A stretch of 47,949 nt of DNA from Nitrospirota bacterium (GTDB lineage Bacteria > Nitrospirota > Thermodesulfovibrionia > UBA6902): contig JACRMS010000001.1 in the NCBI GenBank assembly GCA_016214845.1, positions 1 through 47,949 on the forward strand. Direction: 5' to 3'. Positions 1 through 9,402 of this stretch are shown one piece after another (the first letter of the stretch is position 1; the number at the start of each line of letters is the position of its first letter). The position numbers were made by a program, and so were the translations under genes. The notes under the pieces are model-generated. The model saw only the letters and a list, made by a program, of their open reading frames with translations, did no database searches and was not told the DNA's origin.

Positions 1-239
1 AAGTCCAGCCTGCCGTCACAGTTGTTGTCTTTGCCGTCGCATATCTTCGGCGCTCCGGGATAGACTTTGTTGTCGTTGTCGTTACAGTCTGTTAACTTTC
101 CCTTCGGACATGAAATGTCTCCGGGGCTGCCGTAACCGTCTGAGTCATTGTCTGTACATGCCGCGTGAACCGGAACAAATGACAGGGCAAGCACAAGTAC
201 AGAAAACAGGATGATAAAAATTGATCGATACTTAAACAT
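1..239 (-). CDS. Secreted Cys-rich repeat protein (MopE-like putative metal-binding motif), N-terminal part
   Basis: Partial gene: the N-terminus is here and the gene runs off the window start. The ATG at 239 is preceded by a strong GAGGAGG ribosome site. The protein starts with a Sec signal peptide (MFKYRSIFIILFSVLVLALS, Ala-rich end near residue 27). It then shows CTDNDSDGYG, a Cys-Pro-Lys-Gly turn, DCNDNDNKVYPGAPKICDG and KDNNCDGRLD. That is the Asp/Asn-rich, paired-Cys pattern of the 'putative metal-binding motif' family first noted in MopE, found in secreted or surface proteins with many tandem copies. The Asp/Asn clusters suggest calcium binding; this is inference. Copy number and any C-terminal anchor lie outside the window. 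Confidence 0.75.
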   Translation of the reverse strand, partial: MFKYRSIFIILFSVLVLALSFVPVHAACTDNDSDGYGSPGDISCPKGKLTDCNDNDNKVYPGAPKICDGKDNNCDGRLD

Positions 240-434
240 AATCCCTCCTCTTTTTTAAGTCTTTAATTGGTTTTATTCCAACGTGTTTGATTTGTACGCT
301 GGTACTTTAGTTAATTTAAAGTACCGCAGGGAAGGGATTCAATAGAAATGTTACTTACTGATTCGGTGTATTTTGTGAATAAAAATTCACAGATTGAGGG
401 GGAATTGACTTAGAAAACAAGGTTGAATGCCGGA

Positions 435-1085
435 TCATTTTGAGAGGTAATTCTCTAAAATCTTCATGCACTCCAGGGTCTTTTCACCTTCTTTTGTAAG
501 AAAATATGACTTCTCTTTGTCCTGCTCAATGATCCCGGACTCTTTAAGATTCTTAAGATGAAAAACTACTTTTGTGTGGTCTTCTATGTCCAGCGCCTTT
601 GTTATTTCCATAAGGTGCAGGCCTCTGTTCTGGTGGAGCAGTTTGATAACTTTTCTCCTTATGGAATTGGTCAAAGAGCTTAGGGTAAAATCCATGTCCA
701 ATTTTTTAATGCCTTCTTCAAATCTGGACTCTTCCAGCGCGCGCCTTATTATTGCGTGCAGGTCTTCTATCTTGAAGGGCTTGGATATGTAGTCGCTTGC
801 GCCTTTTTTTATCGCCTTAACTGCGTTATCAACTGTGGCAAAGGCGGTAATCATAATTACCTTCGTCCCCGGACTGCGCTTCCTGATTTCTGCAAGCGCA
901 TCCATGCCGCTCATCTTCGGCATCATAAGGTCCAGAAGCATAACATCAAATTTATTTGCTGTAACTTTCTCAATGGCCTCTATCCCTGTGGACGCTTCGT
1001 CTGTATGGTATCCCTTCTTGCTCAGTATCTCGGAGAGATTGGCCCTTAGTTCGCTATCGTCATCAACTATAAGGATGTTTTTCAT
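435..1085 (-). CDS. Response regulator, REC domain plus ArsR-like winged helix
   Basis: The N-terminal receiver domain (about residues 1-120) has the acidic pair DDD near residue 10, phosphoacceptor Asp in LLDLMMPKMSG (Asp52 counted from the ATG), the Thr of MITAFAT and the Lys of SKPF, so it should accept phosphate. The C-terminal 75 residues (RRKVIKLLHQNRGLHLMEIT through FHLKNLKESGII) look like an ArsR/MarR-type winged helix, an uncommon output compared with OmpR, NarL or NtrC types. The frame is open up to a TTG at 1091 that overlaps the stop of the upstream kinase; ATG at 1085 gives the usual MKNILIVDDD start and is preferred. It is translationally coupled to the kinase at 1088-2530, its likely partner. 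Regulated genes are unknown. Confidence 0.88.
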   Translation of the reverse strand: MKNILIVDDDSELRANLSEILSKKGYHTDEASTGIEAIEKVTANKFDVMLLDLMMPKMSGMDALAEIRKRSPGTKVIMITAFATVDNAVKAIKKGASDYISKPFKIEDLHAIIRRALEESRFEEGIKKLDMDFTLSSLTNSIRRKVIKLLHQNRGLHLMEITKALDIEDHTKVVFHLKNLKESGIIEQDKEKSYFLTKEGEKTLECMKILENYLSK

Positions 1086-1087
1086 AT

Positions 1088-2530
1088 TCAAAATTTTCCC
1101 GCATTTTTCCCGTTTGCCGCAGGGAGTCTGACAGTAACTGTCGTCCCCAGTCCTTCCCTGCTCTCTATGTCTATCTCGCCATTGTGCTGGTTAATGATGC
1201 CGTAGCATAGCGATAAACCAAGCCCTGTGCCGCTTCCGACTTCCTTTGTAGAAAAAAAAGGGTCAAATACCTTTAACAGGTTTTCCTGAGAGATCCCTGT
1301 GCCGGTGTCGGCTATCTTTATTTTGACCCAGCTGTCGGAATGCGAGCATTCTATGTTGATATGGCCGCTCTCAGGAATAGCTTGAATGGAATTGGTCAAA
1401 ATGTTTATAAAAACCTGCGTTAATTGTACCGCATCTCCCATCACATTTGATACATTCAAAAGCGTCTTGTGTACAATCACATTCCTTAATTTATTCTTAA
1501 GCAATGAAAGCGCTTCATCAATGACGGTGTGTATGTTAACGGGCTTTTGTACAGGCTCAGTTATACGGGAAAACTGCAGCAGGTCTTTTGTAATGGCGGC
1601 TACCCTGTCTGTATTTTTTTCTATGGAGTCAACCCTTCTTCTAATCTCATGGTTGTCCATGCCTTCTAATTCATCTCTCAACATTTGCACATTTAATGAT
1701 ATGCTCGTAAGCGGATTGTTTATCTCATGCGCGGTGCCGGCGGCAAGCCGTCCGAGGGGCGCTAATTTTTCATAACGCGCAAGCCGCCTTACCTGCTGTT
1801 CCAGACTTCTCCTGGTTTCTGTATCGAATATATTCAATGCCCTCACGACGAAATAAGTAATAAGGACAGCACACAGTCCGCGCAGGCCCTCTACCGGAAC
1901 CTGAAAATAAGGCACTGCTATGCGGGAGGGGAACAGCCCTGCAAAAATACCGTAAAGTAAAAATATGACGCCGGCATAGAAAAGCTTTCGTGAAACAGGA
2001 ATGCCTAAGCCTTCTTCCCTTAATGAATACATTATTAATCCGTAGGCTGTCAGGAGCCCTCCAACAAAACCAAAGGTCTTTCTCGTCAAGATCTCTAATT
2101 GTTCAAATAATTGATGACCTATGCTGAATCCTGTATTCAACAGATAGATACACCAGAAGAGAAATAGAATAGCAGGAATTCCCTTTAACCATTTCTTAAT
2201 GCTGTTATGGGTTAGTGATATAAGTGATAAGCCGAACAGCAACAGGAACAAGAATGACAGTACAGCAACAAATACCGCTACCATTTTTACCCAGAAGACC
2301 TCGTGCATCAATACATATCGTCCTTTTAAAAGCAGGTAGAGTTCAAGCCATTCGTGTGTTCCATGTGTGAACCCGAACCACGCCAGCAATTGAAGATGGT
2401 TTGCAAGTTTCAGGTCACTTGTCTTTATCTTTAATACAATGAACAGACCTAACAACAAAAAGGAAAGACCATAAAAGAAATACAGGTGGCCAATTGGAGG
2501 GATGTCAGAAAACACGGCAAAATCAATCAT
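1088..2530 (-). CDS. Membrane sensor histidine kinase with multi-TM N-terminal sensor
   Basis: The first roughly 235 residues hold about six or seven hydrophobic helices (around 15-34, 82-108, 115-133, 153-170, 183-200, 214-232) with little soluble sequence between them, so the signal is probably sensed in or at the membrane. Next come HisKA with phosphoacceptor His268 (GRLAAGTAHEINNPL) and HATPase_c with N box NILTNSIQAIP, G1 IADTGTG and G2 GSGTGLGLS, all intact. The ATG at 2530 follows GAGGTT. Its TGA overlaps the possible TTG start of the response regulator, so the two form one operon and likely a two-component system. The ligand cannot be told from sequence. Confidence 0.9.
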   Translation of the reverse strand: MIDFAVFSDIPPIGHLYFFYGLSFLLLGLFIVLKIKTSDLKLANHLQLLAWFGFTHGTHEWLELYLLLKGRYVLMHEVFWVKMVAVFVAVLSFLFLLLFGLSLISLTHNSIKKWLKGIPAILFLFWCIYLLNTGFSIGHQLFEQLEILTRKTFGFVGGLLTAYGLIMYSLREEGLGIPVSRKLFYAGVIFLLYGIFAGLFPSRIAVPYFQVPVEGLRGLCAVLITYFVVRALNIFDTETRRSLEQQVRRLARYEKLAPLGRLAAGTAHEINNPLTSISLNVQMLRDELEGMDNHEIRRRVDSIEKNTDRVAAITKDLLQFSRITEPVQKPVNIHTVIDEALSLLKNKLRNVIVHKTLLNVSNVMGDAVQLTQVFINILTNSIQAIPESGHINIECSHSDSWVKIKIADTGTGISQENLLKVFDPFFSTKEVGSGTGLGLSLCYGIINQHNGEIDIESREGLGTTVTVRLPAANGKNAGKF

Positions 2531-2824
2531 TCCTAAACCTCAAGGCTGCCATGGAAGGGAGCTGCTGCCTTCCCATTTCTTTTTTTAATGGAAAAAAAAC
2601 CACCTTAAAGATTTGAGCAAAAAAGATACCAAACGAAAGATATTGTAAAATCAAAGTATTGAGCAGACACGATGCTGATGGATTGCCATCCTGGCATGTC
2701 ATTACGGCATGAAGCTCAATCTCAGAGGCTTCGGAGGGCGAAGGGCGAAAATTATTTTATCAGTGACATCTTATTATGCGATCTGCGCCCAGTACAGTAT
2801 TTATCTCTGTAATAATTACTTTTG
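2531..2824. other. Intergenic region, nothing recognised
   Basis: About 290 bp between two minus-strand genes. It is AT-rich near the kinase start. I see no convincing coding frame, RNA gene or terminator. A short direct repeat GGCATG occurs twice around 2695-2712. Confidence 0.4.
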
Positions 2825-3112
2825 TTACTTTGGAACGATCGGCGCGTAAAAAGATTCCAGCTGATAAGCCCTGTCAAAATACTCCTTGGCCACGTCCATC
2901 TTTTTCATCTTGTAATAAGCGTAGCCGATGAAGTAGTAGGTCTTCGGGTCGGGTTTTTTCTCGGCCTCATCTTTCATAATGCTGATGGCCTCGTCCATTT
3001 TGCCCTGGAAATAAAGAGAGTAGGCCTTTTCCATCGGCGTCTTCTGCGCCCAGGCCAGAGAGAAGGACAAGGTGAAAGCAATAATTAATAATGTTACGAT
3101 AATTTTTTTCAT
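2825..3112 (-). CDS. Small secreted TPR protein
   Basis: A 95-residue protein with a Sec signal peptide (MKKIIVTLLIIAFTLSFSLA, Ala-Trp-Ala cleavage region) followed by about two tetratricopeptide helix pairs: AYSLYFQGKMDEAISIMKDE and YYFIGYAYYKMKKMDVAKEY. The frame also allows a GTG two codons upstream, but GGGGAGG lies 5 nt before the ATG at 3112 and would leave no spacer for the GTG, so the ATG is chosen. It probably acts in the periplasm as a small protein-binding adaptor; no partner is visible. It stands alone between the kinase and PBP1A genes. Confidence 0.75.
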   Translation of the reverse strand: MKKIIVTLLIIAFTLSFSLAWAQKTPMEKAYSLYFQGKMDEAISIMKDEAEKKPDPKTYYFIGYAYYKMKKMDVAKEYFDRAYQLESFYAPIVPK

Positions 3113-3287
3113 AAGCACCTCCCCGTAAATGTTAGCATATTTCCCGTGTATTTTAAAAAGTATTTGAAACCATTTCTGTGATTGTAATCGCTATTACAGT
3201 TGCGAGTAACCAGTAGCAACTGACGAGTTGGAATTTTCATCTATCTCGTCACTCGTTACCCGTCACCTATCACTATTCAATTGCAGC

Positions 3288-5615
3288 TCAATCCGCCTCA
3301 TGCTCAGGCTCTTCAGGCGCGCCGAATTCCATTTTCTTTTTTCTGACGGCTTCCCTTTGGGACTTTGATGAGTATGCCCTGGGGACAGTCCCCTCTTTGA
3401 AAAATTCCACCATTTTTTCCGTATCACTTGTAGCGAGAAGTCCGGTCAGCGGATCAATCACCGCGGTAACAATGCCTTTGGGTAAAGGAAAGGTTTTGTT
3501 CGCGGGCACGTCTTTCATAAAGTCCATCCATATTGGCAGCGCGGCTTTTGCCCCTGTCTCCCTTGCCCCAAGCGGCCGCATGTTATCAAAGCCAACCCAC
3601 ACTCCCGCGGCCAATTCAGGGGTATATCCTACAAACCACGCATCCTTGAAGTCGTTAGTTGTCCCCGTCTTTCCCGCTATCGGCATCTGCAATTCCCGCG
3701 CGCGCTTGGCGGTCCCGTATTTCACCACATCCTCAAGCATCGATGTGGCAAGAAACGCGGTCTGAGCGCTGATGACTCCTGTGCCTTTGGGCTGATTATT
3801 TTCAAGGACATTTCCATCAGCATCCAGTAAGTATTTAATTGCGATCGGATTTATTTTCATTCCGTCATTGGCAAATACGCAAAAGGCGGAAGTGAGTTCA
3901 AGCGGTGTGACACTCAGGCTGCCGAGGGCGAGAGACAGGTTGTAAGGAAGCGGACCGGGAATGCCGAGTGCGCCTGCGAATTTAATAACGTCCTTGACGC
4001 CGACTTTTTCAAGCAGTTTTATCGTGACAATGTTCCTTGAATACGCGAGCGCCTCTCTCAATCTTGTGGGCCCGTGGAACTTCCTGTCATAGTTTTCAGG
4101 CCTCCATTCGCCGAACTGTTCAGTCGAGTAACTTACAGGCTCATCCACTATCGTGCTTGCCGGAGTGTAGCCGCTGTCCATGGCCGCCGCGTAAATTACA
4201 GGCTTGAACGCGGAGCCCGCCTGCCTCTTCGCAAATACAGCCCGGTTGAATTCACTCTTTCCGAAATCATATCCGCCGACGATGGCCTTGATATAACCGG
4301 TGGAAGGCTCTACGGCAACAATTGCCCCCTGCACAACAGGCTCCTGCTCAAGCTGAAAAACAGGCTCATTGCTTATCATCTCTTTTACCTTGACCCTGAT
4401 GACATCGCCTGACCTCAGAATGTCAGGGAGCTTGAAATATCTGAAATCCTTGATCACCTTGCCGCTTGAATCAAGTAATCTTTTTGCCCATGTGGTGTCA
4501 GGCAGGAATATCCTGCCGGTAAAGCCCCTTGCTTTGACAATCGCCTGCGAGTCGGAAACTGTAATCACAGTCGCAGTCATGATGTCGCCCTGCCGCATGA
4601 CAACTTTCCCGAACGGTTTTTCTTCCTTTAACTCATTCTCCAGGATAATGTCTTTGTGTCCGATCGCCCCTCTGTAGCCCTGCCTTTTGTCCAGCTCCCG
4701 CAGGCCGTTTTGCATTGCCCTGACAGCGGCAGCCTGCATTCTTTTATTCAACGTCGTATACACCTTGAGCCCGCCTTTATACACCTTTTCAACGCCGTAT
4801 TCGTCTTCAAGATATTTTCTGATATATTCGAGGAAATAATTTTGCGTATACAGTTCATACCTCATACTTGAAAGATGAAGGGGCTGCCTGTATGCCTTTT
4901 CCGCTTCATCTTTGGTTATGTACTTTTCCTCCTCCATTCTTCTCAGAACGATATGCTGCCTTTCCTTTGCCTTGTCAAGATCGCTGTATGGCGAAAATTT
5001 GCTCGGCGCCTTGACGAGCCCGCCGATAAGCGCGGCCTCCGCGAGGTTTAAATCAGAAACAGACTTGCCGAAATAAGTCCTCGCCGCCATCTCGACACCG
5101 TAAGCGCCGTGTCCGAAATAAACCTTATTAAGATAAAGTTCGAGGATCTCTTCTTTTGTCAAGTTCTTTTCGATCCTGAATGCCAGGGTCGCCTCTTTTA
5201 ATTTTCTGACCACGGTTTTTTCGGGGGAAAGGAAGATCACCTTCGCAAGCTGCTGGGTGATAGTGCTTGCGCCTTCCTTTATCCTGCCTGCGATAATATC
5301 TTTTAATATCGCCCTTATGATCGCGATGTAGTCGATGCCTTTATGCTGCCAGAACCTTGAATCCTCAACAGCCACAACAGCGCGTATTAAATTTTCAGGG
5401 ATCTTGCTGATGGGCACGAATATGCCTTTTTCAACCTTGAACTCGCCGACGAGGCTATCGTCATCCGCGTAGACCTTTGTCCCGTTTGCAGGGACATAGC
5501 CTTTGATCTCATTTATTTGCGGGATGTCCTTTATCAGCGCAAGATAGCCCCCTACGGCTGAGCCTGCTATTAAGACGAGTACAAAGATGAGAGTGTTAAA
5601 TAAAAATTTTTTCAT
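3288..5615 (-). CDS. mrcA: Penicillin-binding protein 1A (bifunctional transglycosylase/transpeptidase)
   Basis: Class A PBP of 775 residues, normal family length. A single N-terminal membrane anchor (about 7-27) is followed by the GT51 glycosyltransferase domain with catalytic Glu84 in VAVEDSRFWQHKGID and the STITQQLAK motif. The OB-like insert around residues 330-430 is typical of PBP1A. The transpeptidase domain has nucleophile Ser468 in AGSAFKP, an SRN motif (YSRNIV) and KTGTTND. It polymerises and crosslinks peptidoglycan in the periplasm. The charged tail after about residue 730 is ordinary. It is divergent from ileS, with a 264-bp shared upstream region. Confidence 0.95.
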   Translation of the reverse strand: MKKFLFNTLIFVLVLIAGSAVGGYLALIKDIPQINEIKGYVPANGTKVYADDDSLVGEFKVEKGIFVPISKIPENLIRAVVAVEDSRFWQHKGIDYIAIIRAILKDIIAGRIKEGASTITQQLAKVIFLSPEKTVVRKLKEATLAFRIEKNLTKEEILELYLNKVYFGHGAYGVEMAARTYFGKSVSDLNLAEAALIGGLVKAPSKFSPYSDLDKAKERQHIVLRRMEEEKYITKDEAEKAYRQPLHLSSMRYELYTQNYFLEYIRKYLEDEYGVEKVYKGGLKVYTTLNKRMQAAAVRAMQNGLRELDKRQGYRGAIGHKDIILENELKEEKPFGKVVMRQGDIMTATVITVSDSQAIVKARGFTGRIFLPDTTWAKRLLDSSGKVIKDFRYFKLPDILRSGDVIRVKVKEMISNEPVFQLEQEPVVQGAIVAVEPSTGYIKAIVGGYDFGKSEFNRAVFAKRQAGSAFKPVIYAAAMDSGYTPASTIVDEPVSYSTEQFGEWRPENYDRKFHGPTRLREALAYSRNIVTIKLLEKVGVKDVIKFAGALGIPGPLPYNLSLALGSLSVTPLELTSAFCVFANDGMKINPIAIKYLLDADGNVLENNQPKGTGVISAQTAFLATSMLEDVVKYGTAKRARELQMPIAGKTGTTNDFKDAWFVGYTPELAAGVWVGFDNMRPLGARETGAKAALPIWMDFMKDVPANKTFPLPKGIVTAVIDPLTGLLATSDTEKMVEFFKEGTVPRAYSSKSQREAVRKKKMEFGAPEEPEHEAD

Positions 5616-5655
5616 ATCGATGATTATAGTAACGATTTATTTGAACTGTCAATTA

Positions 5656-5686
5656 AAGATTCCGCGCAGCTTGCTGCGGGAATCTT
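5656..5686. other. Stem-loop in the PBP1A/ileS divergent region
   Basis: The arms AAGATTCC and GGAATCTT enclose an inner stem GCAGC/GCTGC with a TT loop and a small internal bulge. On the minus strand the hairpin is followed by a weak T-rich run (TTTAATT). It lies upstream of both divergent genes, so it is more likely a leader structure or a repetitive palindrome than a terminator. Function unknown. Confidence 0.4.
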
Positions 5687-5879
5687 AATGCAATGAATTA
5701 TTATTTTCTTCATTCGCTCGCTTGACCCTGCAGCAAGTTTGCAGGAATACGCTCGCTACCCATTTATGGTAGTGCGTTGTTGACACAAGCTTCTCAATGA
5801 TGTTAAATTTTTTGATTAAATCAGCCCTCTCCGTTTTAATACAAAAAGAGGTATAATTAATCTTGTCGCTCAAAAACAT

Positions 5880-8687
5880 ATGACCACTGATTATAAAGAT
5901 ACATTAAATCTTCCCAATACTGCATTTCCCATGAAGGCGAATTTGGCCCAGAAAGAGGTGGAGCTGCTTGCCGTCTGGGAGAAAAGCGGGACTTACCACA
6001 AGATGCAGCAGAAAGACCGGGCCAAAAGCTACATCCTGCATGACGGCCCTCCGTACGCAAACGGCAATATTCATCTGGGACACGCCCTCAATAAGATCCT
6101 TAAGGACATGATCGTGAAATATAAGGCAATGAAAGGGCACTACGCGCCTTACGTACCGGGCTGGGACTGTCACGGCCTTCCCATTGAGCATCAGGTGGAT
6201 AAAAACCTCGGGGCCAAGAAAGAGAACACGACCATAACGGAAAAGAGAAAACTTTGCAGGGAATATGCCGCGAAGTTTTTAGACATTCAACGGGAGGAGT
6301 TTAAACGCCTCGGCGTATTCGGCGACTGGCAGGACCCGTACATTACAATGTCTTTTCTCTATGAAGCGACTATAGTCAGAGAGCTTAACAGGTTTGTTCA
6401 AAATGGCTCTGTTTATAAAGGGAAGAAACCCGTTCACTGGTGTCCGACTTGCGTGACTGCGCTTGCCGAGGCAGAGGTGGAATATGCTGACAAGGAATCT
6501 CCTTCAGTCTATGTGAAGTTTAGAGTGAAAGATCCAAGAGGTAAGTTCTCGCCGGATGCCGTGAAAGGTACGTACTTTGTAATATGGACGACAACCCCGT
6601 GGACGCTCCCTGCAAATATGGCTTTGGCGCTGCACCCAAAATTTATTTACCGTCTTGTCCAGACACCTGAAGGGGAACTGATACTCGCTCAGGACCTGAT
6701 TCAAATCTGCATGGAGAAATTTGGATATAAAGAAGGCGATTATAAAATCACAGACGGAGGATGGGCCGGCTCAGAGCTCGAAGGCATTGTTTGCAGACAT
6801 CCGTGGATTGAAAGAGATGTGCCTGCAATTTTAGGCGAACATGTGACCCTGGACCAGGGCACCGGAATAGTCCACACAGCTCCGGGTCATGGTGAAGAGG
6901 ATTATGAAATAGGATTGAAATACGGATTGGATGTGTATGCGCCGGTTGATAAAAAGGGTTGCTTCACTGATGAGGTTGAAGGTTTTACCGGTCAATTTGT
7001 TTTTAAAGCCAACCAGGAAGTTATTAATAAGCTCAAAGAAGAACATGCGCTTCTCGGTGTACCTGAGAATATAAAACATTCCTATCCTCACTGCTGGAGA
7101 TGCAAAAGGCCAGTGATCTTCAGGGCCACGGAGCAGTGGTTCATTTCTATGGAGAAAAATGATCTGAGACATCGCGCCCTTGATGAAATTAAAAAAACTA
7201 AATGGGTCCCGACATGGGGTATGGACAGGATCAACGGGATGGTAGAGAACCGGCCTGACTGGTGTATCTCAAGGCAAAGGTCATGGGGCGTGCCCATAGC
7301 ATTGTTCCAGTGCAAAAAATGCAAGCAATTCATAAACGACAAAGCGGTTATGGAAAGGATTGAGCAGGAATTTGCACAGCATGGGGCGGACATCTGGTTT
7401 GAAAAGACCGAGGCGGAGCTGCTTCCCGCTAACTACAAATGCGCAAAGTGCGGCTCACAGGAGTTTATAAAAGAGATGGATATCCTTGATGTGTGGTTTG
7501 ATTCAGGCGTAAGCCACGCGGCGGTCATGGAGGCTGATGAGCGGCTCACGAGTCCTGCTGACCTTTATCTTGAAGGCAGTGATCAACACAGGGGTTGGTT
7601 TCAGAGTTCGCTCCTCACTTCTGTCGGCACTCGCGGCAGGGCGCCGTATAAGGCAGTCCTCACCCACGGCTTTGTTGTGGACGGGCAAGGGAAAAAGATG
7701 TCCAAGTCCCTCGGCAATGTTATTTCGCCTCAGGAAATTACAAAGAAACACGGCTCTGAAATATTGCGGCTCTGGACTTCATCTGCCGATTACAGGGAGG
7801 ACATGAGGATCTCAAATGAGATCATGTCCCGTCTTGTCGAGGCATATAGAAAAATCAGGAACACCTGCCGGTTTCTTCTTGGGAATATAAATGACTTTGA
7901 TCCGGCGATGGCGGAATTAAGTAAGATACAAAAAGATGACTTACTTGAGATAGACAGATACGCCCTGAGCATTCTTCAGGGACTGATCAGGAAAGTAAGT
8001 ACTGCCTACGAGACCTTTGCGTTTCATGAGGTCTACCATGCCATATATAAGTTCTGCGTAATTGACATGAGCTCATTCTATCTTGACATCCTCAAAGACA
8101 GGCTGTATACATTTAAGGCTGGCTCAAAGGAGAGAAGGTCGGCGCAGATAGTTTTATATAACATATTGATATCATTAACAAAAATGGTAGCTCCAGTCCT
8201 GTCTTTTACTGCTGAAGAGATCTGGCAGCATATCCCCGGTAAGAAGGAAGAGAGTGTGTTTCTTTCTACCTTTCCGGAGGTGAAAGAAGAATTTATTGAC
8301 ACGGAACTGGAGCAAACCTGGGAGAGGCTTGCAAAGGTTCGTGATGAAGTCAATAAGGCATTAGAAATTAAACGCCAGGAGAAAGTTATCGGCAACGCCC
8401 TTGAAGCAAAGGTTACATTATTCGTAAATGAAGAAATGTCTCAACTCCTTGAAAAATACAATGAATTTCTACCGACACTTTTTATAGTCTCTGCTGTAGA
8501 AGCCTTGAAAGATTCAAAGGCGGCTGAAACTGCATATCAAAGTTCAGAAGTTGAAGGGCTTTCCGTCTTTGTAGAAAAGGCAGAGGGAAATAAGTGCCAG
8601 CGGTGCTGGAACTGGGACGTCAATGTCGGAAAATATGAGACCCATCCCGAGCTGTGCAAAAAATGTTATGAAGTGATTGCATCGTGA
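5880..8687 (+). CDS. ileS: Isoleucyl-tRNA synthetase
   Basis: Class I synthetase of 935 residues charging tRNA-Ile. The N-terminus [19 protein letters not shown] is typical of bacterial IleS. The HIGH signature is HLGH at residues 65-68 in [15 protein letters not shown], and KMSKS is at 606-610. The CP1 editing domain lies between ([26 protein letters not shown]). The C-terminus carries a zinc ribbon, CQRCWNWD then CKKC. A TATAAT hexamer at 5852-5857 may be a -10 box, but no clear -35 and no good Shine-Dalgarno site precede the ATG. Its stop overlaps the lspA start, a common pairing. Confidence 0.97.
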   Translation: MTTDYKDTLNLPNTAFPMKANLAQKEVELLAVWEKSGTYHKMQQKDRAKSYILHDGPPYANGNIHLGHALNKILKDMIVKYKAMKGHYAPYVPGWDCHGLPIEHQVDKNLGAKKENTTITEKRKLCREYAAKFLDIQREEFKRLGVFGDWQDPYITMSFLYEATIVRELNRFVQNGSVYKGKKPVHWCPTCVTALAEAEVEYADKESPSVYVKFRVKDPRGKFSPDAVKGTYFVIWTTTPWTLPANMALALHPKFIYRLVQTPEGELILAQDLIQICMEKFGYKEGDYKITDGGWAGSELEGIVCRHPWIERDVPAILGEHVTLDQGTGIVHTAPGHGEEDYEIGLKYGLDVYAPVDKKGCFTDEVEGFTGQFVFKANQEVINKLKEEHALLGVPENIKHSYPHCWRCKRPVIFRATEQWFISMEKNDLRHRALDEIKKTKWVPTWGMDRINGMVENRPDWCISRQRSWGVPIALFQCKKCKQFINDKAVMERIEQEFAQHGADIWFEKTEAELLPANYKCAKCGSQEFIKEMDILDVWFDSGVSHAAVMEADERLTSPADLYLEGSDQHRGWFQSSLLTSVGTRGRAPYKAVLTHGFVVDGQGKKMSKSLGNVISPQEITKKHGSEILRLWTSSADYREDMRISNEIMSRLVEAYRKIRNTCRFLLGNINDFDPAMAELSKIQKDDLLEIDRYALSILQGLIRKVSTAYETFAFHEVYHAIYKFCVIDMSSFYLDILKDRLYTFKAGSKERRSAQIVLYNILISLTKMVAPVLSFTAEEIWQHIPGKKEESVFLSTFPEVKEEFIDTELEQTWERLAKVRDEVNKALEIKRQEKVIGNALEAKVTLFVNEEMSQLLEKYNEFLPTLFIVSAVEALKDSKAAETAYQSSEVEGLSVFVEKAEGNKCQRCWNWDVNVGKYETHPELCKKCYEVIAS

Positions 8688-9148
8688 GGAAAGTCATGCT
8701 CATAGCTATAATTGCTTCTCTTGTTGTGATTACCGATTACATAACTAAAAAGGCTATCGTCGCCAAACTTACACTCTTTGACAAGATTGATGTGCTGCCA
8801 TTCTTAAGGATAGTTCATGTGGAAAATAAAGGGGCCGCCTTTGGGCTTTTCGCTAATCTCGGCAATAATATATTTATGGCAATTTCAGTTATCGCAATTA
8901 TCGCGATCCTGGTATATGTATCCAAATTTGCTAAAGGAAGCGAGGTGTTTTCTTTTTCCCTGATTCTCGGCGGCGCAGTCGGGAACTTGTTAGATAGAAT
9001 TACCACTGGGAAGGTAGTTGATTTTATTGATGTTTATATTAATAAATGGCACTGGCCGGCATTCAACGTGGCAGACTCCGCGTTAACAGTTGGGATCATG
9101 TTGTTTATCTGGTCGAGTTTAAAATCCGGGAAACCTAAAGAAATCTGA
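8684..9148 (+). CDS. lspA: Lipoprotein signal peptidase (signal peptidase II)
   Basis: A 154-residue integral membrane aspartic protease that removes signal peptides from prolipoproteins after diacylglyceryl transfer. Four hydrophobic helices are visible. The family blocks are [29 protein letters not shown] (catalytic Asp113) and FNVADSAL (catalytic Asp131). The GTG at 8684 overlaps the ileS stop. An ATG at 8696 has a better ribosome site (GAGGA, 5 nt spacer) but would drop the positively charged MRKV before the first helix; both starts are possible. Substrates in this window include the BamD-like protein and the outer membrane factor, both with lipoboxes. Confidence 0.95.
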   Translation: MRKVMLIAIIASLVVITDYITKKAIVAKLTLFDKIDVLPFLRIVHVENKGAAFGLFANLGNNIFMAISVIAIIAILVYVSKFAKGSEVFSFSLILGGAVGNLLDRITTGKVVDFIDVYINKWHWPAFNVADSALTVGIMLFIWSSLKSGKPKEI

Positions 9149-9205
9149 GAGATATGCCGTTAATCACTTTAAAAAATATAACGACACAAATGAGAGGTAA
9201 AACCA

Positions 9206-9388
9206 ATGAATAAAACATGCGGTCATAATACAACCTCACAGGATACGGAAAAGAAATCAAAAATTAAAAACTTCTTTGAAAAGCAGGCGACCAAGCTGAG
9301 ACAACGCAAATTTACATGTCCGATCTGCAAAGAAGTCTTTCACGGACTCTCCAAGCTGAGCGCCCATCTCAAGAAACACTGCACGTGA
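9206..9388 (+). CDS. Small C2H2-type zinc finger protein
   Basis: A 60-residue basic protein with a clear ribosome site (GAGAGG before ATG). The N-terminal half is Lys-rich and polar (KKSKIKNFFEKQATKLRQRK). The C-terminal half is a single classical zinc finger, Cys38-x2-Cys41-x12-His54-x3-His58 (CPICKEVF, HLKKHC). Single C2H2 fingers are rare in bacteria. It could bind DNA, RNA or protein. It follows lspA by 57 bp in the same direction and may be cotranscribed. I do not recognise a named family. Confidence 0.7.
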   Translation: MNKTCGHNTTSQDTEKKSKIKNFFEKQATKLRQRKFTCPICKEVFHGLSKLSAHLKKHCT

Positions 9389-9402
9389 TAGTCTGTTGAA
9401 GG

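Noticed and set aside
3196-3285. Tandem-looking stretches (GAGTAAC, CGTCACTCGTTACCCGTCACC) before PBP1A
   Set aside because: Irregular units; no clear repeat period, and not a CRISPR array.
5829-5857. Full promoter for ileS
   Set aside because: TATAAT is present, but nothing like TTGACA occurs at 16-18 bp upstream.
5685-5879. A 64-codon minus-strand frame upstream of ileS
   Set aside because: No ribosome site, low-complexity odd composition, and it lies in the divergent promoter region; treated as chance.
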